A stretch of DNA of 64,000 bases from Terriglobia bacterium. Its GTDB lineage: Bacteria; Acidobacteriota; Vicinamibacteria; Vicinamibacterales; CAVVIG01. The notes under the pieces were generated by a model that searched no databases, had not been told where the DNA came from, and saw nothing but the letters and a program-made list of their open reading frames with translations. The DNA lies in assembly GCA_020073005.1 (NCBI GenBank), contig JAIQFX010000005.1:42380-106379 (forward strand). Reading direction: 5' to 3'. How positions within the stretch are numbered: position 1 is the stretch's first letter; the number at the start of each line of letters is the position of its first letter. Positions 55,851 to 63,857 of the stretch are shown piece after piece. The position numbers and the translations under genes were made by a program.

Positions 55851-56645
55851 ATGCATATTTTCAAAGACGCCAACTACGACTTCCTCCGCTGGCGCTGGCA
55901 CGCGCTGGCCATCTCCTGGGTCATCATCCTCGCGGGGATCTTCACGATCGCCACGAAGGGCATTCCCAAGGGCGTGGAGTTCGCCGGCGGCACCGTCGTC
56001 ATCGAGCGCTTCGATCAGGCCGTGTCGGTCCAGCAGGTGCGCCAGGCGCTCGACCGCAACTACGCGGCCGGCGGGCAGAACACCGTCGTGCAGACCTACG
56101 GCGATCCGGCGCAGCAGATGATCATGATTCGCGTGCCGCAGGTCGGCGCGGAGTCCGGCGCGTCGCTGAGCCGTGAGGCGCAGCAGGTCGAGGACGCGCT
56201 CAGAAAGGCGAACATCGGCGGCTTCAAGCGGCAGGGCGCCGAGATTGTCGGCGCGACCGTGGGCGCGGAGCTGACGAGCCGGGGCCTGTGGGCCACGGCG
56301 CTGTCGCTCATCGGCATCCTCGCCTACCTCGGGTTCCGCTTTCAGTTCAGCTTCGGCGTGGGCGCGGTCATCGCGACGATTCACGACCTGCTCATCACGC
56401 TCGCGTTCCTCGCGTTCTTCCGCTACGACATGTCGCTGAACGTGATCGCCGCCATCCTGACGATGACCGGCTATTCGACCAACGACACGATCGTCATCTT
56501 CGACCGGATCCGCGAGAACATGCGGTCGATGCGGCGCGATTCGCTCGGCCACATCATCAACGCGTCGGTCAACCAGACGCTGAGCCGGACGATCATCACG
56601 GCGGGCACGGCGCTCCTGACGTCGCTCGCGGCACGAGCTTCGTAG
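55851..56645 (+). CDS. secF: Protein translocase subunit SecF, C-terminally truncated
   Basis: 264 residues. N-terminal part normal: first helix about 20-37, FAGGTVVIERFD, periplasmic domain, VGATVGAELTSRGLWATALS, helices 2-4 and the signature LTMTGYSTNDTIVIFDRIRENM, NASVNQTLSRTIITAGTALLTSLA. The family then continues with LFGGxxLRGFAFxLLxGIxxGTYSS and two more membrane segments; here it ends at ARAS and uppP starts six bases after the stop. About 45-50 residues (the last one or two helices) are missing, and no other frame in the gap encodes them. Either a real deletion up to uppP or an assembly join. Activity is doubtful unless another secF exists. Confidence 0.9.
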   Translation: MHIFKDANYDFLRWRWHALAISWVIILAGIFTIATKGIPKGVEFAGGTVVIERFDQAVSVQQVRQALDRNYAAGGQNTVVQTYGDPAQQMIMIRVPQVGAESGASLSREAQQVEDALRKANIGGFKRQGAEIVGATVGAELTSRGLWATALSLIGILAYLGFRFQFSFGVGAVIATIHDLLITLAFLAFFRYDMSLNVIAAILTMTGYSTNDTIVIFDRIRENMRSMRRDSLGHIINASVNQTLSRTIITAGTALLTSLAARAS

Positions 56646-56651
56646 CTATTG

Positions 56652-57461
56652 ATGCCTACAACCGTTCAGGCGGCACTCCTCGGTTTCGTCCAGGGCGCGA
56701 CCGAGTTTCTGCCCGTGTCCAGCTCGGCGCATCTGATTCTGGCGCGGGCGTTCTTCGGCTTCGACGGCGACAAGTTCGGGCTGGCGTTCGACGTCGCCTG
56801 CCACGTCGGGACGCTCATCGCCGTCCTTATCTACTTCCGTCAGGATCTCGCGCGGATGGTCGCGGCGCTGCCGCGGTTCAACCCCGCCTCGGACGAGGAA
56901 TCGCGGCTCATCTGGCTGCTCGTCGTGGGGACGATCCCGGCGGTGATTGCCGGTCTGGCGTTCAGGCACCTGATTGAGGAGCTGCGCACGCCCCCCGTGG
57001 CCGCGGCCACGCTGGCGCTGGGCGCGATTCTGTTCTTCGTGGCGGAACGCGGCGCCAAGACGCGCAGCGACCGCTCGCTGACCGTGATGGAGGCGCTCCT
57101 GATCGGCGTGGCCCAGGCGTTCGCGCTGGTGCCGGGCGTGTCGCGATCGGGCGCGACGATTACCGTGGCGCTGTTCCTGGGCCTGCGGCGCATCGAGGCG
57201 GCGCGGTTCATCTTCCTGCTCGCAATCCCTGCGATCCTCGGTGCCGCGGCGGCGGAAGCGCCGAAGCTTCTCAAGGCGGGTGTCGAAGGCGGGGCGGCGC
57301 TGATCGTCATCGGTGTCGCGGCGTCGGCGATTGTCGGCTACGCAGCGGTGAAGTACTTCATCCGCTATCTGGGAAATCACTCGCTCGCCGCCTTCGCGTG
57401 GTACCGGATCGCGCTGGCCGCGAGCGTCGTGGTGTGGCTCTATGCAGTGGCTGCGCCGTAA
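56652..57461 (+). CDS. uppP: Undecaprenyl-diphosphatase (UppP/BacA)
   Basis: Membrane phosphatase recycling undecaprenyl-PP for cell-wall synthesis. 269 residues, eight helices. Signatures GFVQGATEFLPVSSSAHLIL (residues 11-30) and LVPGVSRSGATITVALFLG with the catalytic Glu, Ser and Arg. ATG preferred over the TTG directly before it. No ribosome-binding site is seen, consistent with a novel junction after the shortened secF. Ends in a 20-base overlap with the DUF502 gene. Confidence 0.95.
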   Translation: MPTTVQAALLGFVQGATEFLPVSSSAHLILARAFFGFDGDKFGLAFDVACHVGTLIAVLIYFRQDLARMVAALPRFNPASDEESRLIWLLVVGTIPAVIAGLAFRHLIEELRTPPVAAATLALGAILFFVAERGAKTRSDRSLTVMEALLIGVAQAFALVPGVSRSGATITVALFLGLRRIEAARFIFLLAIPAILGAAAAEAPKLLKAGVEGGAALIVIGVAASAIVGYAAVKYFIRYLGNHSLAAFAWYRIALAASVVVWLYAVAAP

Positions 57462-58026
57462 TTTCATCGCCGGGTTCTTCGTCACGGTGCCGCTGTTCAT
57501 CAGCGTCGCCGCGCTGATCTGGATCTTCAACGTCGTCGACGGTCTGACGACGCCGCTGTACGACCGGCTGCTCGGGCGGAGGATTCCCGGGCTGGGCACG
57601 CTGTCGACGGCGGTGGCGATCGTGCTGGTGGGGACGTTCGCGCGCAACGTCATCGGCAAGCGTGTGCTGCAGCGAGCGGAGTCGTGGCTGCAGAAGGTGC
57701 CGGTGTTCCGGACGATCTATTCGCCGGTGAAGCAGCTCGTGACGGCGTTCTCGCCGGACAACGAGTCGGGCTTCAAGCGCGTCGTGATGATCGAGGATCC
57801 GCGGCGCGGGTACGCGCTCGGATTCCTGACGCGCGAGTTCACCGTGGATCGCGGGCGCGGGCCGGAGGCGCTGCTGGCCGTGTACGTCCCGACCAATAAC
57901 CTCTATTTAGGCGACATCGTGATCTGCGAGCAGGACCGGGCGGTGTTTCCCGACATTTCCGTCGAGGACGGCATCCGGATTTTCTTGACCGGCGGCATGG
58001 CGCTGCCGCCCAAGGTACGCATATAA
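57442..58026 (+). CDS. DUF502 membrane protein
   Basis: 194 residues, two membrane helices (FIAGFFVTVPLFISVAALIWI about 8-28, TLSTAVAIVLVGTFARNVIG about 53-72) and a C-terminal soluble domain with the family blocks VPVFRTIYSPVKQLVTAF, GFKRVVMIEDPRRG, AVYVPTNNLYLGDIVICE and SVEDGIRIFLTGGMALP. Widely conserved, function unknown; plant homologues (LCV/COV1) affect vascular patterning. The coupled start inside uppP points to an envelope role. Confidence 0.9.
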   Translation: MQWLRRNFIAGFFVTVPLFISVAALIWIFNVVDGLTTPLYDRLLGRRIPGLGTLSTAVAIVLVGTFARNVIGKRVLQRAESWLQKVPVFRTIYSPVKQLVTAFSPDNESGFKRVVMIEDPRRGYALGFLTREFTVDRGRGPEALLAVYVPTNNLYLGDIVICEQDRAVFPDISVEDGIRIFLTGGMALPPKVRI

Positions 58027-58058
58027 TCCCAGCTTTTGCGCGACGTGGGAGAGATGGA

Positions 58059-60530
58059 ATGTCTGTGACCGTTCAGAAACTCCTGGGCCGGCTCGTCATA
58101 CCGATGCTCGGCATTCTGCTCTGCAGTTCGATTCTAGTTTCACCGCGACCGCTGCACGCCGCCATGCAGGGCGCTCAGCCCGCCGCCGCGGCGTCGGAAG
58201 CCGGCGGCGAAGCGAACCTGATCCTGCCCGATCTGTCCGTCGTGGAGTTCCACGGCATCAACGGCCGCGCGCTGCTGATGAGCGGCCTCCTGATCTGCGG
58301 GCTCGGTCTGTTGTTCGGCCTGCTGACGTTCACGCAGCTCAAGAACCTGCCCGTGCACCGGTCGATGCTGGAGGTGTCGGAGCTGATTTACGAGACGTGC
58401 AAGACGTACCTCACGACGCAAGGCAAGTTCATTCTCATTCTCGAGGTCTTCATCGGCTCGATCATCCTGATCTACTTCGGGTGGATCGAGCACATGGAGC
58501 CGCTGCGCGTCGCGATCATCCTGCTCTTCAGCCTGATCGGCATCGCCGGCAGCTACGGCGTCGCGTGGTTCGGCATTCGCGTGAACACCTTCGCGAATTC
58601 GCGCGCGGCGTTCGCCAGCCTGCGCGGCAAGCCGTTTCCGATTTACCACATCCCGCTCCGCGCCGGCATGAGCATCGGCATGCTGCTCATCAGCGTCGAG
58701 CTGTTCCTGATGCTCTGCATCCTGCTGTTCATTCCGGGCACGCTCGCCGGGCCGTGCTTCATCGGCTTCGCGATCGGCGAGTCGCTGGGCGCCGCCGCGC
58801 TCCGTATCGCCGGCGGCATTTTCACGAAGATCGCCGACATCGGATCGGACCTGATGAAGATCGTCTTCAACATCAAGGAAGACGACGCGCGTAATCCGGG
58901 CGTGATCGCGGACTGCACGGGCGACAACGCGGGCGACTCGGTCGGTCCGAGCGCCGACGGCTTCGAGACCTACGGCGTGACGGGCGTCGCGCTGATCACG
59001 TTCATCCTGCTGGCGGTGCACGACCCGAAGATCCAGGTGCAGCTGCTCGTGTGGATCTTCGTCATGCGCATCGCGATGATCATCGCCAGCGGCCTGTCGT
59101 ACTTCGTCAACGAGTCGTACGCGAAGAGCCGCTACGAACACGTCGACAAGATGAACTTCGAGTCGCCGCTGACGTCGCTCGTGTGGCTGACCTCGTTCGT
59201 GTCCGTCGGCATCACGTATCTGGTGTCCTACTTCCTCGTGCCCGAACTCGGCGACGGCTCGCTGTGGTGGAAGCTGTCGACGATCATCACGTGCGGCACG
59301 CTGGCCGGCGCGATCATTCCCGAAGGCGTGAAGGTGTTCACGTCGATCGATTCGGGTCACGTCAGGGAAGTCGTGACCTCGTCGCGCGAAGGCGGGCCGT
59401 CGCTGAACATCCTGTCCGGGTTCGTCGCGGGCAACTTCAGCGCGTACTGGCTGGGCCTCAGCATCGTGACGCTCATGGGCGCCGCCTACGTCGTCAGCCG
59501 GTACGGCATGGCCGACCTGATGCTCGCGCCGGCGGTGTTCGCGTTCGGCCTCGTCGCGTTCGGCTTCCTCGGCATGGGCCCGGTGACGATCGCCGTCGAC
59601 TCCTACGGGCCCGTCACCGACAACGCGCAGTCGGTGTTCGAACTGTCGGTCATCGAGCAGATTCCCGGCATCAAGGAGTCGCTGAAGCGCGAGCACGGCT
59701 TCGACGTGAATTTCGAGCGCGCGAAGGACATGCTCGAGGAGAACGACGGCGCGGGCAACACGTTCAAGGCCACGGCGAAGCCCGTGCTCATCGGCACGGC
59801 CGTCGTCGGCGCGACGACGATGATCTTCTCGATCATCGTGAAACTGACCAACGGGCTCACGCACGACGTGTCGAAGCTGTCGCTGCTGCACCCGCCGTTC
59901 ATGCTGGGCCTCATCACGGGCGGCGCGGTCATCTACTGGTTCACGGGCGCGTCAGCGCAGGCCGTCACGACCGGCGCCTACCGCGCGGTCGAGTTCATCA
60001 AGGCGAACATCAAGCTCGAAGGCGCGACGAAGGCGTCGGTCGAGGACAGCAAGAAGGTCGTCGAGATCTGCACGAAGTACGCGCAGAAGGGCATGTTCAA
60101 CATCTTCCTCACGGTGTTCTTCTCGACGCTGGCGTTCGCGTTCCTCGAGCCGTTCTTCTTCATCGGCTACCTGATCTCGATCGCGCTGTTCGGGCTCTAC
60201 CAGGCGATCTTCATGGCCAACGCGGGCGGCGCGTGGGACAACGCGAAGAAGATCGTCGAGGTCGAGCTGAAGCAGAAGGGGACGCCGCTGCACGCCGCCA
60301 CGGTCGTCGGCGACACGGTCGGGGACCCGTTCAAGGACACGTCGTCGGTGGCGATGAACCCGGTCATCAAGTTCACGACACTATTCGGACTCCTGGCGGT
60401 CAGTTTGGCGGTCCGGCTGGCCGTCGAGCAGGGACCGTTCGTCAGCCGGGGTCTGGCGGCGATTTTCTTCGCACTTTCGACGATCTTCGTCTGGCGTTCG
60501 TTCTACAGGATGCGCATCGGGTCGGAGTAG
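58059..60530 (+). CDS. hppA: Membrane-bound proton-translocating pyrophosphatase
   Basis: Couples PPi hydrolysis to ion pumping. 823 residues, about 16 helices, plus a signal-like first helix. Substrate-binding motifs: EDDARNPGVIADCTGDNAGDS, SYGPVTDNAQSVFEL and GGAWDNAKKIVE ... VVGDTVGDPFKDTSS. The GNTFKATAK segment has Lys where K+-dependent enzymes have Ala, so it should be K+-independent. Replacement of the usual ADVGADLVGK and DNAGG-type motifs by SDLMKIVFNIKEDD and DNAQS puts it in a divergent subfamily. GGGAGAGATGGA gives a good ribosome-binding site. Confidence 0.93.
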   Translation: MSVTVQKLLGRLVIPMLGILLCSSILVSPRPLHAAMQGAQPAAAASEAGGEANLILPDLSVVEFHGINGRALLMSGLLICGLGLLFGLLTFTQLKNLPVHRSMLEVSELIYETCKTYLTTQGKFILILEVFIGSIILIYFGWIEHMEPLRVAIILLFSLIGIAGSYGVAWFGIRVNTFANSRAAFASLRGKPFPIYHIPLRAGMSIGMLLISVELFLMLCILLFIPGTLAGPCFIGFAIGESLGAAALRIAGGIFTKIADIGSDLMKIVFNIKEDDARNPGVIADCTGDNAGDSVGPSADGFETYGVTGVALITFILLAVHDPKIQVQLLVWIFVMRIAMIIASGLSYFVNESYAKSRYEHVDKMNFESPLTSLVWLTSFVSVGITYLVSYFLVPELGDGSLWWKLSTIITCGTLAGAIIPEGVKVFTSIDSGHVREVVTSSREGGPSLNILSGFVAGNFSAYWLGLSIVTLMGAAYVVSRYGMADLMLAPAVFAFGLVAFGFLGMGPVTIAVDSYGPVTDNAQSVFELSVIEQIPGIKESLKREHGFDVNFERAKDMLEENDGAGNTFKATAKPVLIGTAVVGATTMIFSIIVKLTNGLTHDVSKLSLLHPPFMLGLITGGAVIYWFTGASAQAVTTGAYRAVEFIKANIKLEGATKASVEDSKKVVEICTKYAQKGMFNIFLTVFFSTLAFAFLEPFFFIGYLISIALFGLYQAIFMANAGGAWDNAKKIVEVELKQKGTPLHAATVVGDTVGDPFKDTSSVAMNPVIKFTTLFGLLAVSLAVRLAVEQGPFVSRGLAAIFFALSTIFVWRSFYRMRIGSE

Positions 60531-60562
60531 GTTCGTGACCTCTTTTTACATCTGGTCTGCCC

Positions 60563-60587
60563 TGGCCGCCAATTCGGTCGGCCATTT
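60563..60587 (+). terminator. Possible terminator after hppA
   Basis: Stem TGGCCGCC / GGTCGGCCA with one bulge and loop AATTC, followed by only TTT. It is 32 bases past the hppA stop and before the tonB promoter. Weak by sequence, supported by position. Confidence 0.4.
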
Positions 60588-60621
60588 GGCCCGTTGCGGT
60601 GTCTAAGCGTACCGAGTTTCG

Positions 60622-60651
60622 TTGACTCCCTGTTTTGCGGCTGACTATAAT
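60622..60651 (+). promoter_or_regulatory. Sigma70-type promoter for tonB-exbB-exbD
   Basis: TTGACT (60622-60627), 18-base spacer, TATAAT (60646-60651). Predicted start near 60658, leader about 45 bases carrying GAGGAGAG before the tonB GTG. No Fur-box-like palindrome was seen across it. Confidence 0.8.
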
Positions 60652-60702
60652 CGGCGCCTTCTGCGCCACTTGACGCTGCAGTAGCTACCGAGGAGAGACC
60701 CC

Positions 60703-61431
60703 GTGCCACGTGACATGTTCGGCGATATCGTCGATCCGTCCATCAAGGTGGGCAGCAAGAAGTGGTATACGGTTCCCGTTTCGATCATCGCGCACACGGT
60801 GATCATCGGGGCCGTGATCATCATTCCCTTGATGGCGGCAGATGTCCTTCCGACGCCGCCGGTCATGACGGCTTTCATTGCGGCCGCGCCGCCGCCGCCG
60901 CCACCTCCGCCGCCGCCCCCGCCGCCTCCGCAGGCTGCTCAGGCGCCGAAGCCGCCGCCGGACGTGAACGTCAACGCGGCGCCGATCGAAGCGCCGAAAG
61001 AAATCAAACCTGAAACCGGGATCGAGACCGCCCGCGGCGCCGTCGGCGGCGTCGAAGGCGGGATCGTCGGTGGCGTGACCGGCGGCATCGTCGGCGGCCT
61101 CGCGGAAGCGCCGCCCCCGCCGCCTCCGCCGCCGCCTCCACCGGCGCCGGTGCGTGTCGGCGGAAACATCAAGCCGCCCACGAAGATCAAGGACGTCAAA
61201 CCCGTGTACCCGGCCATCGCGCAGTCGGCGCGCGTGCAGGGCGTCGTGATTATCGAAGCGACGATCGGTCCCAACGGTCAGGTGCAGGAGGCCAAGGTGC
61301 TCCGTTCGATCCCGCTGCTCGACGCGGCGGCGCTCGACGCCGTCCGGCAGTGGGTCTTCACGCCGACGCTGCTCAACAACGTGCCAGTGCCGGTGATCAT
61401 GACGGTTACGGTGAACTTCACGCTGCAGTAA
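60703..61431 (+). CDS. tonB: TonB-like energy transducer
   Basis: 242 residues. Short cytoplasmic start, membrane helix VPVSIIAHTVIIGAVIIIPLM (about 24-44), a periplasmic linker with two long poly-proline runs (14 and 11 Pro) separated by a Gly/Val segment (GGVEGGIVGGVTGGIVGGL), and the TonB C-terminal domain (VKPVYPAIAQSARVQGVVII, GQVQEAKVLRSIPLLDAAALDAV, QWVFTPTLLNN). GTG start with GAGGAG. Transmits proton-motive energy to outer-membrane transporters with the ExbB/ExbD genes behind it. The C-terminal YP box and QW..P motif are typical. Confidence 0.94.
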   Translation: MPRDMFGDIVDPSIKVGSKKWYTVPVSIIAHTVIIGAVIIIPLMAADVLPTPPVMTAFIAAAPPPPPPPPPPPPPPQAAQAPKPPPDVNVNAAPIEAPKEIKPETGIETARGAVGGVEGGIVGGVTGGIVGGLAEAPPPPPPPPPPPAPVRVGGNIKPPTKIKDVKPVYPAIAQSARVQGVVIIEATIGPNGQVQEAKVLRSIPLLDAAALDAVRQWVFTPTLLNNVPVPVIMTVTVNFTLQ

Positions 61432-61492
61432 CGACGACTTCACACGTCAGGCTTCGTACTTCGGATTTTCGGCATTCGAGGGAGGATGGACC

Positions 61493-62164
61493 GTGGATTT
61501 AATGCAGATGTATCAGTCGATGGGTATCGTGGCGAAGGTCGTGGCCTTCGTTCTCTTTTTCATGTCGATGTGGTCGTTCGGCGTCGCGATCGAGCGCATC
61601 TTCACGTTTACCCAGGCTCGTAACCAGTCGAAGATGTTCGCGCCCCAGGTCGCCAAGCACCTGAAGGACGGCCGCCTGAAGGACGCCATCGCGCTGGCTT
61701 CCTCGAAGAACTACCGGTACAGCCACCTCGCGAAGGTCGTGCTGGCGGGCCTGCAGGAATACCAGTTCCAGCAGGAGAGCGCCGGCGGCCTGCAGCGCGA
61801 GGACCTGATGGACACCGTGCGCCGGTCGATTCAGCGCGCGGCGGCGCTGACGGCGTCGGACCTGAAGAAGGGCGTCTCGGCGCTCGCGACCATCGGGTCG
61901 ACCGCGCCGTTCGTCGGACTGCTCGGCACCGTGGTCGGCGTCATCAACGCGTTCCAGGGCATCGGCGCGAGCGGCTCGGCCGGTATCGGCGCCGTCTCGG
62001 TCGGTATTTCGGAAGCGCTCGTCGAGACCGCGCTCGGTCTCGTCGTGGCCATCCCGGCAGTGTGGTTCTACAACTACCTCAGCGGCCGGATCGAGTACTT
62101 CAACGTCGAGATGGACAACTCGTCGTCGGAGCTCGTCGACTACTTCATCCGGAAGACCGCGTAA
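61493..62164 (+). CDS. exbB: ExbB/TolQ-type proton channel protein
   Basis: 223 residues, three membrane helices (about 13-33, 125-147, 170-192). Core GSTAPFVGLLGTVVGVINAFQGI and GISEALVETALGLVVAIPAVWFYNYLSGR hold the conserved Thr residues of the ion path. GTG start with GGGAGGATGGACC. The 61 bases after tonB hold no other signal seen by eye. The 92-base gap to exbD is filled by two facing heptamer arrays. Confidence 0.95.
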   Translation: MDLMQMYQSMGIVAKVVAFVLFFMSMWSFGVAIERIFTFTQARNQSKMFAPQVAKHLKDGRLKDAIALASSKNYRYSHLAKVVLAGLQEYQFQQESAGGLQREDLMDTVRRSIQRAAALTASDLKKGVSALATIGSTAPFVGLLGTVVGVINAFQGIGASGSAGIGAVSVGISEALVETALGLVVAIPAVWFYNYLSGRIEYFNVEMDNSSSELVDYFIRKTA

Positions 62165-62165
62165 T

Positions 62166-62244
62166 ATTGCGGATTGAGGAATGCGGAGTGCGGATTCGAT
62201 CGAATTGATCAATCCGCAGTCCGCAATCCGCGTTCCGCAATTGC
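62166..62244. repeat. Two facing heptamer arrays (ATTGCGG type) between exbB and exbD
   Basis: Left array 62166-62193: ATTGCGG, ATTGAGG, AATGCGG, AGTGCGG. Right array 62210-62237, reverse orientation: CAATCCG, CAGTCCG, CAATCCG, CGTTCCG. In register the arms match at about 26 of 31 positions, with a centre containing GATCGAATTGATC. In the exbB-exbD message this would be a long hairpin ending about 13 bases before the exbD ATG. Confidence 0.9.
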
Positions 62245-62256
62245 AGGAGTAACCCT

Positions 62257-62694
62257 ATGGGAATGGACCTCGGCGGCGCCAAAGGCGGAGTCAAATCCGA
62301 TATCAACGTGACGCCGCTCGTCGACGTCATGCTGGTGCTGCTCATCATCATGATGCTCGTGGCGCCGATGCTGCAGCAGGGCGTCAGCGTCAAGCTGCCG
62401 ACAGCGACCAACACGGTCGACAAGCCTGAAGTACAGGGCCAGACCGTCATCGCGATCGGCCGCGACAAGCAGTTCTACCTGAACGCCAAGCCGGTGACGG
62501 AGCAGGATCTGGGCCGGAAAGTCGCCGAGACCCTCGAGAACATGAAGGAGAAAGTCGTCCTCATCAAGGCGGATGAGGAGGTCGAGTACAGCGCCGTCAT
62601 GGCCGCGATGGATCAGCTGCGCCAGGCGGGCGTCGAGGACATCGGTCTCATCACCGAGCGGAAGAAGGGCGCGGAAGGGACGGGAGGCCAGTAA
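62257..62694 (+). CDS. exbD: ExbD/TolR-type biopolymer transport protein (first copy)
   Basis: 145 residues: short cytoplasmic start, membrane helix with the essential Asp (VTPLVDVMLVLLIIMMLVAP, about 19-38), periplasmic domain (VIAIGRDKQFYLNAKPVTEQDL, VVLIKADEEVEYSAVMAAMDQL). CAGGAG eight bases before the ATG. Its stop overlaps the ATG of the second copy (TAATG). Two ExbD proteins after one ExbB are common in Acidobacteriota and related phyla. Confidence 0.95.
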   Translation: MGMDLGGAKGGVKSDINVTPLVDVMLVLLIIMMLVAPMLQQGVSVKLPTATNTVDKPEVQGQTVIAIGRDKQFYLNAKPVTEQDLGRKVAETLENMKEKVVLIKADEEVEYSAVMAAMDQLRQAGVEDIGLITERKKGAEGTGGQ

Positions 62695-63167
62695 TGGCGC
62701 ACGCACACCTGCACTTCGGCGCCGAGAAGGTCGTCAAGGGCGAGATCCCTCATGCCAGTTCGGACATGAACGTGACCCCCCTGATCGACGTGCTCCTCGT
62801 GCTGCTCGTGATCTTCATGGCGGCCCTGCCGCTCACGCAGAAAGGCGTCGACATCAACCTGCCGGCCGAGAGCAAGAAGTCGACGGAGGCGACGCCCGAG
62901 GTCAGCCAGATCGTGCTGAACTACGGCGCCGACAAGAAGATCGCGATCAACAACCAGGACGTCACGCTGCCGCAGCTGTCCGAACGGCTGCGGAACATCT
63001 TCGAGCAGCGCAAGGACAAGACGATGTTCATCATTGGCGCCGGTACGCTGCGCTACAAGGACATCATGGAAGTCATCGACGCGGCCAAGGGCGTCGGCGT
63101 CGACAAGGTCGGCATCGTCACCGAAGGCATGCGCCGGGCCGGTGGCGCGACGACCGGAAGCAATTAG
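62694..63167 (+). CDS. exbD: ExbD/TolR-type biopolymer transport protein (second copy)
   Basis: 157 residues, longer cytoplasmic start (HLHFGAEKVVKGEIPHASSD), helix with Asp (VTPLIDVLLVLLVIFMAALP, about 24-43) and periplasmic domain (IVLNYGADKKIAINNQDVTL, MFIIGAGTLRYKDIMEVIDA). Clearly paralogous to the first copy but diverged. It ends at the beginning of a heptamer array, followed by a terminator, closing the operon. Confidence 0.95.
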   Translation: MAHAHLHFGAEKVVKGEIPHASSDMNVTPLIDVLLVLLVIFMAALPLTQKGVDINLPAESKKSTEATPEVSQIVLNYGADKKIAINNQDVTLPQLSERLRNIFEQRKDKTMFIIGAGTLRYKDIMEVIDAAKGVGVDKVGIVTEGMRRAGGATTGSN

Positions 63168-63168
63168 A

Positions 63169-63196
63169 AACTTAGAACCGAAAGCAGAAAACTTGG
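63169..63196. repeat. Heptamer array (AACTGAA type) between exbD and its terminator
   Basis: Four 7-base units: AACTTAG, AACCGAA, AGCAGAA, AACTTGG. It starts two bases after the exbD stop and ends six bases before the terminator stem. Confidence 0.78.
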
Positions 63197-63202
63197 AAGT
63201 CT

Positions 63203-63236
63203 GGCCGCCTCGTTCAGCGAGGCGGCCATTTTTTTT
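63203..63236 (+). terminator. Rho-independent terminator of the tonB-exb operon
   Basis: Stem GGCCGCCTCG / CGAGGCGGCC with loop TTCAG, then A and eight T. Textbook structure. Confidence 0.93.
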
Positions 63237-63265
63237 GGAACTTTCCCCCGCGAACCCCGCAATAC

Positions 63266-63424
63266 ATGAATGCAGTGACTTCCGGAGCGGGCGATGATGC
63301 CCGGCTGGTCCGTCGGGTGCGGCGGGGCGACGAGGACGCCTTCGCGACGCTGTTCGCGAAGTACCACGGCCCCATCTACCGCTACGCGCTCCAGATGTGC
63401 GGGCCGTCCGCGGCCGACGACGTC
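63266..63424 (+). pseudogene. ECF sigma factor fragment (region 2 only)
   Basis: The frame opens with ATG and encodes the start of an ECF sigma factor: DARLVRRVRRGDEDAFATLFAKYHGPIYRYALQMCGPSAADDV (two blocks, residues about 11-53), i.e. the first part of sigma region 2.1-2.2. Immediately after ADDV the sequence loses all similarity: the family should continue with QEVFLxLxR, and regions 2.4 and 4 are absent. The same DNA continues into the end of a different gene in another frame, so this looks like a deletion join. Upstream GGAACTT at 63236 resembles an ECF -35 box, possible autoregulation before the deletion. Confidence 0.75.
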
Positions 63425-63429
63425 GGCCG

Positions 63430-63776
63430 CGGGAGATCCTGGCGGCGTGCCGCCGCCGCTCGGATCGAAACAGATCGAAGGAATCGAGGCCGGTGGAATG
63501 CGCCGCACGGAAACGATCCCGGCGGGCCGGATCGGCAACGATCGTCCGATTGTGGTGACCGACGAGCGGTGGGAGTCGCCCGAGCTGAAGTTGATCATGC
63601 TGTCGGAGCATCACGATCCGCGGACCGGTGACGTCGAGTACCGGCTGACGAACGTGAGCCGCGCCGAACCGCCGCACGATCTCTTCACCGTGCCGCCTGA
63701 CTACAAGATCGTCGATGCGCCTCCGCCGCCGCCCCCACCACCTCCGCCGCCTGGACGGCCCGATCAGCCACTATAG
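63430..63776 (+). pseudogene. C-terminal remnant of a secreted protein next to the sigma fragment
   Basis: A different frame from the sigma fragment. It encodes the end of a protein type common in Acidobacteriota: QIEGIEAGGMRRTETIPAG, RPIVVTDERWESPELKL, MLSEHHDPRTGDVEYRLTNV, SRAEPPHDLFTVPPDYKIVD, then a run of Pro. In intact members these blocks are the last third of a secreted protein of about 300 residues. No start codon with a signal peptide precedes it. With the sigma fragment it suggests loss of roughly 1 kb between the two genes; the exact boundary is within about 20 bases of 63425. Confidence 0.7.
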
Positions 63777-63802
63777 ATAAAGGTAGCGGCCTGTATGAAA
63801 GA

Positions 63803-63834
63803 AAGGGCCGGGATGATCGCTCATCCCGGCCCTT
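63803..63834 (-). terminator. Terminator of the beta-barrel gene (minus strand)
   Basis: Perfect 14-bp stem AAGGGCCGGGATGA / TCATCCCGGCCCTT with a TCGC/GCGA loop; on the minus strand it is followed by TCTTTCAT, and it lies 24 bases past the stop of the barrel gene. It can also stop plus-strand transcripts from the remnant gene. Confidence 0.8.
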
Positions 63835-63857
63835 CGGCCTTCCGGCCTCCGCCGTCC

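Noticed and set aside
56600..57000. SecF C-terminus recovered by a frameshift
   Set aside because: The other plus-strand frames over this stretch only shadow uppP and contain none of the conserved SecF end.
63228..63265. ECF-dependent promoter (GGAACTT) before the sigma fragment
   Set aside because: No matching -10 at the right distance; only noted as possible in the fragment's entry.
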